Program-made: the position numbers and the translations under genes | The notes under the pieces: model-generated | The model's input: the letters and a program-made list of their open reading frames with translations, nothing else | Database searches by the model: none | What the model was told of the DNA's origin: nothing | Shown here: in pieces, positions 47,883-57,842 of the stretch | Layout: the number at the start of each line of letters is the position of its first letter | Position numbering within the stretch: the first letter of the stretch is position 1 | Source of the DNA: Chondrilla cf. caribensis | Lineage: Eukaryota; Porifera; Demospongiae; Chondrillida; Chondrillidae | DNA: 64,000 nt | Direction: 5' to 3' | NCBI GenBank assembly: GCA_964020155.1 | Contig: OZ026546.1 | Span: forward strand, 4,172,900 to 4,236,899

Positions 47883-48439
47883 TCAAATTGGTGAGCTGGC
47901 GTCAGTTTCAAGATGAAGTACCTTGTATTCACTTCCTTTGTCTCTCAGACGGATGGTCAGAGCTCCCCATCTCTTCTTTCTTCGCCACCTGTTGGACAAA
48001 GAATTTTAGAACAGAGGATGAGAAATCAATGAACTAGGATGCTGTTGTGTGCGTTTTCAATTTACTTTAAAGACGACACTTTATACCGTATAGCGGGAAA
48101 CTTTGGCGAGCATTAAATTTGGCGAATCAGTCCCCGGAACGAATTGGCGAGTTTTAAATTTGGCGGCACAACAAATTCCAGGATTGTCAGAATAAAATAT
48201 GGCGGATTTTAAATTTGGCGATTTTCCGTAAAATCGCCAATTCGCCAAATTAAAAACCTTGCCAAAGTTTCCCTCTATACGGTATATTATACAGAACATG
48301 TACCCAGAATACACAAAATTTAATGTATATGTAATTGTGTATACACTCATGTACACAGTGGGCCTTGGCTTATCAGAGCTCCAGTTATCAGGTGAATTAA
48401 TTTACCCAGACTCTCCAGTAACACACACGCACACACACA

Positions 48440-48523
<84 letters not shown>

Positions 48524-49046
48524 AACACACACTAACCTGCAGCAACAAACAACAGTAATACATACGATCACAATCAACGATATGATCAAGACCATTCCTA
48601 TAGACATACAGACAGCAATGATGATTGTCGTAGTAGAAGCACCAGTGGGCGCAGTTGTGGATGGTGTTGATCTTGTCTGCAAGGAATAAACAAATGCCAT
48701 GCTTATATGAGTGTGTAGCTGAGCCAACAATGATGTTTGTACTGATCAATAAGCAAATGAGAACATTAATCAGTGGTTGAATAGAGGGCAGTATGTATGT
48801 AAATGAAATGAATGTACACAGGTAGTGGAGCTTTCAAAGATTCAATGAGGTGTGAGTAAATGTTCAAAGTATACAGATACATACAAGGCCACACAACATA
48901 CGTACGTACGTACACATAATTTGTACATACATTCAACTCTGCTGATACATGTGAACTGTATGCATATATAATATACTGTGCGTGTAAGTGTTTGTGAGTG
49001 TATGTGTGTTTGTGTGTGTGTGTGTGTGTGTATGTGTGTGTGTGTG

Positions 49047-49125
<79 letters not shown>

Positions 49126-51355
49126 ATGAATGAGTGGCTAACTTTGATAGCAGCAAAGGCTGACAAGTGGTCACATTCACATGTGATGTGAGTGCTGTTC
49201 TCTGAAACTAGAGAACAGCCATCCTTGGACCAATCTCCTAGGTGACCTACCAGCCAACAGAAAAACATAGCACAAAACAATTTCAGTGAATTGCATTATA
49301 CACATATGCTCATAGAAAATACAGTATATTATCCATATGAGGTTGTTGCGCTCATTCCGTCTGAAGTGTTGCATTTCTGACCTTTGATGTTTCTTGGTAC
49401 CAATTAGAAGGAATGTTCGTTGGTATGGCATCCGGCAACCATTTTGATGTAGTCGTAGTAGAGTAAAGAAGTAGAATCTGCGCAGCTCAACTTGCTCTCG
49501 CCAAAATCACACTTGATTGTCGGGGTAGCCCCTTTTATTACGCGTAAAACGCTGCCCGAACAAATCACGTGCCATTTATATGAATCATATTATGGAACGA
49601 AGGTGGGCGTGTTCCTATTCTAAAGTATGGGATTTACTCACTAACTCTAGTTGGTATTTTGCGGAGCGGCGGAGGTCGTAAGCCATGTAAAATTGACATC
49701 ATTCGATTGCTTATGAACCACAGAATGAACTGGTGAGCGAACATTTATTATACATGCTAAAATAAAAAAGTTATTACGCAAAATATACAAAATATACAGT
49801 TTTTCTGTCAAATCTTCCTCATTATTTGTCACCTAAAGGTGTGGAATGCAAGTGAATGAGCAAAACAACTTCATATGTAACTAATTTATTGTATCTGTCA
49901 TTTTTCATTTCTACGTAGATGCTTTTCCACTCTTAAAAATAGTCAAAAAGTAAAAATACACAGGCCACTCACCACTAGTATCAAAAACCTTCCAATAACT
50001 ACAAATTGCAGAGTTTTCAACTCCTTGTAACTACATATGTACAAAGATGAAAAAATGTGACATGTGAAATGTCACACAGGCATGCATGCACGCACACACT
50101 TGCATGCATGCACGCACACACACGCACGCACGCACACATGCATGTACACACACCCACACCCACACACCTGACTTTGCACAATGCAGGTAACATTGATAGC
50201 CAATAGCCACACTTACTGGTAGCTTCCTAAAAATCAATTTGACCTTTTCCTGTAGGTCAGTGACCTTCTTTCCAATGATGGTTACACTGAAAACATCTGT
50301 TATAAGACTGAGTGAGTCGTTCCCTCCACTGAAAAGTGACTCTTTGGAGAACGAGGCACTGCTCACACAAACAGTGGCAGGCTTGAGTGTGTTAAACACT
50401 GACTGTGGAATCATAGCTACATTGTCACCAATGTTGATAGTACTATTACTAGAGCTGGAAGTGTCCACACTGTTGACCAGTAACTTGAAAGAATCATAGT
50501 TGTTGTAAGGTCCAGGTGTGGCTTGAGCTGCAAAGTTATCCACCAACTGGAGGATGCTGTGGTGAAGGAACCAAAAGGATAGTGACAGACAAAGCACTTT
50601 GAATGATAACATTCGAGCCACAAATACATCAATGTACATACACATACAGTAAATACTTGTAAATCCGCTGCAATCGTTTTCAAAGAATATGATGGATTTG
50701 AGTTTGGCAGATTAACTGGATATTAATTTTATTGGTACTTGTACATTATATTGGTACTGGGAAAATGTGGCAGATTAAAAGGTTTGGTGGATAAGTGGCG
50801 GCGGATTAACATGGATTCACTGTACATACGTACGTACGTATGTCCATTCTTAAAAGTGATGGGATGTTAAATACACAAACAGAGGACATGGGTGATTAAA
50901 AGGGGCCTTTCAATACAAGTAACATAGTACATGGAAGATTGTAGGGGACAGTTCGCTATCACTTACTATGTACGTATGTACATACGTACGCACATGCTGT
51001 AATGCATTTAAGCTGCATTGAACTTTACCAAACATCCCCATCTATGTATCCACCTACCCAGGGCCAGTTGTACCAATAGGTACGTAAGTGTCTGTGGTAA
51101 CATTGAGCCATGACGGTACAATAGATTGCACAGTACACATCAGTGTATACACACCAATACATGACATTACCACACAATACAATATACACGTACTGTACAT
51201 ACAACAGTAAGTACTGCACTACATACGTACATACATACGTACGTATGTACATACCTGTTGGGAAGTCCAGTATATTTGCTTGCATTCTTCAGTAAAACTT
51301 CAGAAGCGTCTCCCAAGACACCATCCACAACTCCTAACACGGTCTCCTGGTTTCT
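47883..51355 (-). CDS. GAIN/GPS single-TM protein, 5' end not found
   Basis: Exons (minus): 51355-51255 and 50556-50217 (GAIN-like: VLGVVDGVLGDASEVLLKN, ILQLVDNFAAQ, SLSLITDVFSVTIIGKKV), 49246-49143 (GPS: GDWSKDGCSLVSE and CECDHLSAFAAIK), 48676-48537 (Ser/Thr-rich linker and one helix, TIIIAVCMSIGMVLIISLIV), 47988-47883 (basic tail RWRRKKRWGALTIRLRD, stop). Phases fit except between 50217 and 49246, so one exon carrying the usual C-x-FW part of GPS is missing or unseen. Adhesion GPCRs have seven helices after GPS; here only one is followed by a tail of about 36 aa, so this is not a canonical GPCR. An autoproteolytic cell-surface protein is inferred. The 5' exons may be lost or outside. Confidence 0.75.
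48082..48286. mobile_element. 205-bp MITE, TATACCGTATAG ends
   Basis: TATACCGTATAGCGGGAAAC and the inverted right end TATACCGTATAGAGGGAAAC extend through CTTTGGCRAG. The interior repeats AAATTTGGCG. TA at both ends fits a TA target duplication. Confidence 0.93.
48421..48532. repeat. (CA)n microsatellite
   Basis: CA run abutting the donor of the TM exon at 48537. Confidence 0.96.
48993..49123. repeat. (GT)n microsatellite
   Basis: GT run in the intron after the GPS exon. Confidence 0.96.
50645..50824. mobile_element. 180-bp MITE, TACAGTRAAT ends
   Basis: TACAGTAAATACTTGTAAAT and the inverted right end TACAGTGAATCCATGTTAAT, both followed by CCGC. TA borders fit a TA target duplication. Intronic. 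Confidence 0.88.
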
Positions 51356-52000
51356 CTAAAATTGATCATTGAAGGGTCATAGAGGTAAGTATGTATGTAC
51401 ATATCATTCTGTTCAGTGAGGAGTTGCATGAATGAATTTTGATTATCGTTTATTCATATTTGTGCAAAGATTAATTACCACTGACGAAACATTTGGTGCA
51501 ATAAACTTCTTATGTTTGTAGAATTCCATTGAACTTATCCACAAGATGCTACCCAGCCAAACAACCCTCTTTTCAAAGATAACAATAATATGTGTACATA
51601 CGTACATACACATAATATCAAAGTAATGTACTGTACATGCCTGCAGTATCAAGATATTGGTACAATAGAACCATACTAACAACATATGTAATGTTATCGA
51701 GCACAACTAGTATGGTATTATTAAATACATTAAATATGATTTCATAAAGAAAAGTAACGAGACAACTCAAAAACATGTTCAGTATTTACCAGTACAAGGA
51801 ATTGTGTATTGCATGTAAAATCGTATAAAATTCCAATATCAGAAATAGTACAATAATATTACAATGGAGACTGGTCCTACAGATGGTCTCAGTTACAAGG
51901 TTCTACTATCAATAATACACATACGTAAGTACATACCTGTATGGACATGTGATACTACATAGACATTTCGATAGATATAAACGTTCATCTCTCATACATA
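51356..52000. other. no gene recognised
   Basis: AT-rich, with several TACGTAC runs. No further exon of the GAIN/GPS gene was found. Confidence 0.5.
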
Positions 52001-52061
52001 CGCGCCCTCGGGACTCGTGACAAATCGGATACACCCAAAGTAGACATGATACAAATAGAAC
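52001..52061 (+). repeat. orphan half of a recombinase-family palindrome
   Basis: GCGCCCTCGGGACTCGTGAC and onward to ACAAATAGAAC is almost identical to the right half of the palindrome at 47440-47497. The partner arm is absent. It directly abuts the next palindrome at 52062. Confidence 0.85.
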
Positions 52062-52132
52062 TTATCACTTGGTTACGAGGGCAATGTGTCCGATATTGTA
52101 CGAGACACATTGCCCTCGTAACCGAGTGATAA
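52062..52132 (+). repeat. 5' palindrome of recombinase unit 1
   Basis: Arms 52062-52090 and 52104-52132 (29 bp, one mismatch; TTATCACTTGGTTACGAGGG), spacer 13 nt. Followed by the conserved flank AACTGGCTTATTG. Confidence 0.95.
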
Positions 52133-52228
52133 CTGGCTTATTGTAAATTTGAACGATAGAAATTATGAAAAGACCGACGCTCTGACTTTCTATTCGCTCT
52201 AGATCGAATTTGATTAAAAATCGCCGAT

Positions 52229-52274
52229 GAAAATAACCTTAGATACCAGAAAACTGGTATCTAAGGTTATTTTC
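52229..52274 (+). promoter_or_regulatory. perfect 21-bp leader hairpin before the recombinase ATG
   Basis: Arms 52229-52249 and 52254-52274 (GAAAATAACCTTAGATACCA...), loop AAAA. It ends 23 nt before the start codon. A different 16-bp perfect hairpin sits 35 nt before the relic ATG at 47248. In RNA it could block initiation; as DNA it could be a binding site (inference). Confidence 0.9.
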
Positions 52275-52297
52275 GGTACGGTTCTAGTTCGAGAATA

Positions 52298-53629
52298 ATG
52301 GCAGAAGAAACTACTCCCTCTCGCTCTAAAGGAAAGCACTCTCGTTGTGAAAGCCGATTTAATTTTAGTTTCAATGACGACGATTTCGAGGAACTAACCA
52401 AAGGACATTGTCCCCATAATACAAATTCATCAACGAAATGGTCCCTGAGCAATTTTAGTGAATGGATTGATGCACGATGCAAGGAAGAAAGCGAATTTTC
52501 TCTAACTGCAGACATCCTTTTGACTGACAACAAAGAGAAACTGTGTGAATGCCTTTGTAAGTATGTAGTTGAAACTAGAAAGGAAGATGGAACACACTAT
52601 CCACCAAGAACCATCCAAATTCTACTAATGGGGTTGCAAAGGCATATTCGTTCAGCAAAAGTTGGATTTGCAATCAACTTTATGACAGACACGGAGTTTA
52701 CAAAGCTCAGAAACGTTTGTGACACCTATTATCGCCAGTTACACTCAAAAGGAGTGGGTACATCTGTCAATAGAACAAAACCTTTATCACCAGAAGATGA
52801 AGACCAGCTATGGGTGACAGGTGTACTCAATCCAAACACACCAGAGGGATTATTAAATTGTGTCTTCTTCTACAATGGAAAGAACTTTTGCCTAAGAGGA
52901 GGCCAGGAACATCGTGACATGAAATTCTCACAACTGAAACGAGAAGTAGTTAAAATTGGACATGACCCCAAGGTATGCTACGTCTATACTGAATATGGTT
53001 CAAAAAATAGAAGCGGTGGATTGAAACAGCTAAAGATTGAAAACAAAGTAGTGCGCCAATTCGAGAGCCCTGGAGAACGCTGCCATGTAACATTTTTGGA
53101 TACATACATGTTGAAAGTGCCCAAATCAGCCCTTCAAAAGGACAATTTCTATCTGCGTCCTCTAGCCAAAGCACCCGATGATCCAATCGCTCCATGGTTC
53201 ACAGAAGTCCCATTGGGAAGGAACACTCTCGCCAACATGATGAAAACTATGAGCAAGAAGGCAAACTTGACTACTGAGTACACAAACCACAGCTTGAGAG
53301 CCTTTGGAGCAACCGAAATGTTTAAACACGGAATAGAGGAAAAACTAATCCAACAAAGAACAGGACATAGATCTACGGAGGCATTACGAAAGTACGAAGC
53401 AACTACGATGGAACAGGAGTTGAACGTCTCCAAATTACTACAAGGATCCTGTGTGATTCGCTCTCCTCTCAGTTCCGTGGCTAATCTACCACATACCAGA
53501 AAGATTTCGCCAGCATTTCAAGGGTGTTCGTTCCAGGGATGTACTATAAACATTATTCAGCAGAAGCCCGATTTTAATCCAGAAGAACAATTACGCGGTG
53601 TCGACGTAAACGACTTTATTAACTTTTAA
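52298..53629 (+). CDS. Crypton-like tyrosine recombinase, intact, intronless
   Basis: 443 aa. The N-terminal basic segment (SRSKGKHSRCESRF) and acidic DDDFEELTK precede a helical core-binding region (about 45-160). The catalytic part has the full tyrosine-recombinase set: Arg200 in NFCLRGGQEHRD, a Lys hairpin around NRSGGLKQL, His331/Arg334 in NHSLRAFGATEMF, His357 in RTGHRS and Tyr366 in ALRKYE. FYLRPL and PWFTEVPLGRNTLANMM are typical of DUF3504/KIAA1958-like and ZMYM-related proteins, which derive from Crypton transposons. The tail has a GCSFQGCTINI motif and an acidic end. It nicks and rejoins DNA through the Tyr (family knowledge). It lies between its own 5' palindrome and 3' hairpin; no lesion is seen, so it may be active or domesticated. 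Confidence 0.93.
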   Translation: MAEETTPSRSKGKHSRCESRFNFSFNDDDFEELTKGHCPHNTNSSTKWSLSNFSEWIDARCKEESEFSLTADILLTDNKEKLCECLCKYVVETRKEDGTHYPPRTIQILLMGLQRHIRSAKVGFAINFMTDTEFTKLRNVCDTYYRQLHSKGVGTSVNRTKPLSPEDEDQLWVTGVLNPNTPEGLLNCVFFYNGKNFCLRGGQEHRDMKFSQLKREVVKIGHDPKVCYVYTEYGSKNRSGGLKQLKIENKVVRQFESPGERCHVTFLDTYMLKVPKSALQKDNFYLRPLAKAPDDPIAPWFTEVPLGRNTLANMMKTMSKKANLTTEYTNHSLRAFGATEMFKHGIEEKLIQQRTGHRSTEALRKYEATTMEQELNVSKLLQGSCVIRSPLSSVANLPHTRKISPAFQGCSFQGCTINIIQQKPDFNPEEQLRGVDVNDFINF

Positions 53630-53777
53630 TGTATAACAATACTCTAATGTATTATACTAATTGTTCTATTGTACGTAGTCATAATCTGAGCACGGTGTTA
53701 TTGAGTATACGTGCTGTGTAGAAACTGTTATTGTGTCAATTATGAATCCGATAATTGAAAAAACATGTTTACGCATA

Positions 53778-53862
53778 GGCGCTTATTTGATATTGCATTG
53801 TAAACAATGCAATATCAAATATATTGCACTGGCGGCGTCTTTGAAGAACGCCCACGCAATAC
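53778..53862 (+). repeat. 3' hairpin of recombinase unit 1
   Basis: GGCGCTTA, then a perfect 16-bp stem (53786-53801 / 53804-53819, TTTGATATTGCATTGT, loop AA), then GGCGGCGTCTTTGAAG. The flanks match those at 56610-56690 and, inverted, at 46.86-46.93 kb. Confidence 0.88.
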
Positions 53863-53874
53863 AATAAAAGTAAT

Positions 53875-53991
53875 AATTATCACTCGTTTAGGACGGCAAC
53901 ATGGCTGTTATTGCCCGAGACACGAGGGCGCGTAGCGCCCGAGGGGCGAGTGCAATAACAGCCCTGTTGCCGTCCTAAACAAGTGATAATT
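53875..53991 (+). repeat. 5' palindrome of recombinase unit 2
   Basis: 40-bp arms 53875-53914 and 53952-53991, two mismatches (AATTATCACTCGTTTAGGAC). The 37-nt centre has its own small GAGGGCGC/GCGCCC stem. Followed by TGGCTTGTTG. Starts only about 12 bp after the unit 1 3' block. Confidence 0.95.
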
Positions 53992-54151
53992 GGCTTGTTG
54001 CATTTAAACCTTCGATAGTTGATTCCAATTCGGCTGAATTTCTTTCAAAAACTTCGATATTTCATTTCGATTCGGCGAAGCTAACAAGTCAAACGTTGAT
54101 AAACTAGCCTTAGCAATAATCGACACTAAAATTGACGAGAAGGACAGCATA

Positions 54152-55531
54152 ATGGCCAAGCGCTCGGCGAAAAAGTTGCAGCGATTCGATTTCACAATGA
54201 GCGATGACGATTTTGAGGAGATGAGCAAGCCATACGTACCAAGTAACACGAAGGCATCTAATTCTTGGGCTTTAAGAGTGTTTTCTGAATGGTATGAGTC
54301 GAGGATTGAGCATAGAACCATTTATGAAGCTTGTGATTCTACAGAGCTATTATTGACTGATAACAAAACTATACTATCTAAGTGTTTAAGCCGGTTTATA
54401 ATGGAAGCTCGTAAGGAGAATGGAGAGCATTATCCACCAAAATCTATTCACCTCATCCTTATGGGTTTGCAAAGATTCATCCGTGAGAAAAAACCGCAGA
54501 AGCCATTGAATATTCGCACTGATGATGAATTTTATCAGCTAAGAAATGTTTGTGACAGACATTATTGAGATCTGCATGCAAGAGGAATTGGGACTGAAGT
54601 CAATAGTACACCAGTTCTTTCACCATCAGATGAGGACAAACTTTGGAAATCGGGTATCTTAAATCTACATAGTCCCATTGGATTGCTAAGAGCTGTATTC
54701 TTTTACAACGGGAAAAACTTTTGTTTACGTGGTGGACAGGAACATAGGAACTTAAAATTCTCTCAAATTACTCGTGATGTAGTGCCAGTGAATGGACAAC
54801 CTAGAGTCAGCTATGTTTACAAAGAAAATGGGTCAAAAAACAGAAGCGGAGGTTTAAAACAGCTCAGGCTGGACAATAAGATAGTGAGACAATTTGAAAG
54901 TGTTGATGCTGGAGACAGATGCCATGTTACTATACTGGATACATACTACTTGAAAGTTCCTAAAGAAGCTCTTACTAAGAATGCCTTCTATCTGCGTCCA
55001 CTGCCAAATGTACCATCGGATCCATGTAAGCCATGGTTTTCCAGTGTACCCGTTGGTAGAAATACCCTCAGCAATATGATGAAGGAGATGGCAAAAGAGG
55101 CAGGACTTCCTAACCAATACACCAATCACAGCCTTCGAGCATATGGGACAACTGAAATGTTTCGAAAAGGAGTGCCAGAAGCAATTATTAAACAGAGAAC
55201 AGGACACAGATCGCTTGAAGGACTCAGGAAATATGAAAGAGTCACAAAGGAACAAGAAATGGCTGTTTCCAACATTCTAGATGGAGCAAATGTACCAATG
55301 TCCATCAATTCAATTGAGCAGCCAGGTCCATCCACTTCATCAACCAAATTCACCACACCGGAATTGAATCCAATCAGTTTAGCTGGTTGTCATTTTTCTG
55401 GCTGCAATATAACCTTTAATATCAACCCACATTTTACCCAACAAACCCACTCAACAGTTAACCAGAGAGATCCATTACCTGTTATTGAAGACTACACTGA
55501 CATTGATATCAAAGAATTACTAGACTTCTAA
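54152..55531 (+). pseudogene. tyrosine recombinase, paralogue 2, one nonsense codon
   Basis: The same frame runs from ATG at 54152 to the stop at 55531 (about 460 codons), broken by TGA at 54566-54568, where the intact paralogue has CGC (Arg) in YYRQLHSKG; here it reads HY*DLHARGIG. CGA to TGA is the likely change. Downstream everything is kept: NFCLRGGQEHRN, NHSLRAYGTTEMF, RTGHRSLEGLRKYE, PWFSSVPVGRNTLSNMM and GCHFSGCNITF. Conserved active-site residues suggest recent loss, stop-codon readthrough, or a split product. Confidence 0.9.
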
Positions 55532-55555
55532 CTGTACACTTTGCTTGTGCTTATT

Positions 55556-55745
55556 CACTGCTCTTGTGCATTATCACTACTCACATGCTTTATGTACTAC
55601 TCTCATGTGTTTACTCATTACTCTCATGTGTTTATGCAGTACTCTCATGTGTTTATGCAGTACTCACATGTGTTTATGCACCACTCTCATGTGTTTCACA
55701 TGCATTAAACTCATGTGTTTATGTTTTATGTTCATGTGTTTATGG
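55556..55745 (+). repeat. minisatellite, unit ACTCTCATGTGTTTATGCAGT
   Basis: Seven to eight imperfect units of about 21 bp immediately after the paralogue 2 stop codon. Probably within its 3' UTR. The Cys/Leu ORFs over it are artefacts. Confidence 0.88.
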
Positions 55746-55859
55746 GAAAATGTTACTATATCATATGATTTTGTTATTGAAAACTGTAATAACATTCATT
55801 AGAAACAGGTGGCATTTCATTGAAAAGTGTTATTGTTTACAGTCTATAAAATAGTAGCC

Positions 55860-55940
55860 CGGGCCTCTTGCACAAGTTAATCCACCTCAAAGTGTGCAAT
55901 AACCAAAGTAAATGCACACTTTAGTCCTTTGATCTCACAA
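55860..55940 (+). repeat. 3' hairpin of recombinase unit 2
   Basis: AAAGTGTGCA (55889-55898) pairs with TGCACACTTT (55913-55922). A third arm TTGCACAAG precedes. Followed by TCCTTTGATCTCAC. Its minus-strand homologue is at about 31125-31175. Confidence 0.75.
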
Positions 55941-56103
55941 CCAACCATGCAACAAATAATATTATCACACCATATATAATATGAACTGAAAATATCTAGA
56001 AAATCATAATGATTCCAATTGGATCTGTAAATTGAACAAGAAATGGTTTATTCTTGCCTGCAAAATGCTAAAAAATAATTCAGTAATATAAAAAATAAGT
56101 AAT

Positions 56104-56200
56104 AGTTACTACCCGACTTCTATTACGTAACGAATTTATTGTCCGAGGCACGAGGGCGCGTACAATAAATTCGTTACGTAATAGAATTCGGGTAGTAACT
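56104..56200 (+). repeat. 5' palindrome of recombinase unit 3
   Basis: 39-bp arms 56104-56142 and 56162-56200 (AGTTACTACCCGACTTCTAT), one mismatch, 19-nt centre CCGAGGCACGAGGGCGCGT. Followed by CGCTTATCG, a variant of the common flank. Confidence 0.95.
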
Positions 56201-56340
56201 CGCTTATCGCTGCAGGGGATTGGGGAGTACGATCGTTTGAATTTAAAACAGCACAGATATGCAAGAGAATAGCTTCTGCTTCCGTTCAAATACATCATAA
56301 GCGTCCTTAGATACGTTTTAGTGTTTTATCGTGTGGTAAA

Positions 56341-56530
56341 TATGGCTAAACGTCCACGAACCTCTTCTCTAAAACCATCGACTATTAAGGCGAAATTTCC
56401 ACCTCGCGCTAGAAGACGTTTCAATTTCGATGTCCTTGAAGATTTCGAAGAGTTTACTAAAGGATAATATGTTCCTATAGACGACTTTAGCGATATCGGT
56501 CCAAATCTATTTTTAGTAACAGACTCTAGC
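56341..56530 (+). pseudogene. tyrosine recombinase, paralogue 3, truncated
   Basis: MAKRPRTSSLKPSTIKAKF then RRRFNFDVLEDFEEFTKG matches the paralogue N-termini (FNFSFNDDDFEELTKG). TAA follows at the next codon, and homology ends within about 60 bp. The catalytic domain is absent: an internal deletion derivative. Confidence 0.85.
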
Positions 56531-56609
56531 TTTAGTTATTCATTGTAGTTTGCATAACGTAATTGATATAAATTGATTACCTTTCCTTAAAAGGGCATTG
56601 TTATTATAA

Positions 56610-56690
56610 ACTGGGCGCTTAGCCAACTTATTGCCCGGGTAGTAAACGATTTACTGCCCGGGCGGTGCCTTTGATGTATGACGTCATCGG
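56610..56690 (+). repeat. 3' hairpin of recombinase unit 3
   Basis: GGGCGCTTA, then arms 56633-56646 and 56650-56663 (GCCCGGGTAGTAAA, one mismatch), then GGTGCCTTTGATGTATGACG and TCATCGGGCG. Confidence 0.88.
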
Positions 56691-56700
56691 GCGATAACAT

Positions 56701-57795
56701 GTTATATATATATATATATATATATCCACACTGGAAGCGTAGGCGGGCAGGCGGCCGACTCGCAAGAGAGGGGCTCGCTTAGGCTCGCCCCAATTATGGA
56801 AATGCCAGCTTATCCATAAGTGCCTGATATAGGGTGGCTAAGTACATGCAGTGTGCTGGGTTCTGCTGCTATGCAGTAGTTGCAGTGGTAAGAACATGTT
56901 TATTCCATGTTGCAGCACAGAAATGTATGTGTTGTATTAAAAGATGATAATGAGTTTATAGATGTATTACACAGCATCAAAATGAGCCAATGCGTAAATA
57001 TAAAACCCTAACCCTAACCCCACCCTAACTCTACCTTAACTTACTCCCTACTCCAAACGTATTATGGGAAGAAATACCAAATGTTGATAAGTGTGTACAT
57101 CAAAATGCATTGATGTCATCCCAATGTGTTAGACAGCTACAGCTTGCCCCATTCAGGTGCTTATGTCAGCATCTGCACATAGTGTCTGTCCCATTTAGCA
57201 GCAGATGTGCCCAAGTTGAAGTTCAGGAACAATAGCAATTGATGTATGCGTTTCGACAACGTTACTTTGCGTTTCTATGTGTGAGGCCATACGCCTTAAC
57301 ATGTATTTCAAGATTCCTTGTTCTACAAGAGAATCATTCAGACACAAAAGGTTCAAAAGCATGAATATGTTGTCTAACGAACCATGTAACAGTTTTAGAA
57401 TGGTCAAAACAAGGAGAAATAGATGTTTTAACACGTAAGATATAACGCCCGACTCGCTGAAGAAGGACCCTGCTCCCCCCGTCGTTTCCTGCCTTTCAGA
57501 AGATGTCCCGAGTGTCCCCGCGTCTTTCTAGTTCTAGAAGAATGTTTATTATGTCTGTTGAACGGTTCGAAGGGGATCAATGTGGCCATTACCAGAATTG
57601 GCAGTCGATCAAAATGGCACGACGTCCCAAAGAAGGAAACGTCAGCGTGTTTGAAAATTCACCTCGATCGTCTCGAAAAGGGCATCCACGTCTTTCTCCG
57701 GACGTCCAGGACGTCTCGAAAAGAGTTTCCGTCCTTCAGAGGGTCGCACGATCGCGCCAGACGTCGAAAACGTCGACCAAATTGTTGGCCTAAAT
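56701..57795 (+). repeat. repeat R, copy 3
   Basis: Begins after a TA run as CCACACTGGAAGCGTAGG, has one telomere-like tract (about 57004-57038), and ends CAAATTGTTGGCC. A small deletion near the start removes the ACTAGTTCAGAC part. Confidence 0.9.
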
Positions 57796-57802
57796 ATAGA
57801 AA

Positions 57803-57840
<38 letters not shown>

Positions 57841-57842
<2 letters not shown>

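Larger units (their letters stand above)
52062..56690 (+). mobile_element. head-to-tail array of three hairpin-capped tyrosine-recombinase units
   Basis: Units start at 52062, 53875 and 56104. Each has a 5' palindrome, a single-exon recombinase gene (intact, one nonsense, truncated) and a 3' hairpin. Stems are different in each unit and flanks are shared. Crypton transposons encode tyrosine recombinases and lack TIRs, and the DUF3504/KIAA1958-like proteins derive from them; this family fits there, but capped ends of this kind are not something I recognise. Confidence 0.8.

Noticed and set aside
47883..51355. Adhesion GPCR
   Set aside because: Only one hydrophobic helix follows the GPS exon before a short basic tail and stop.
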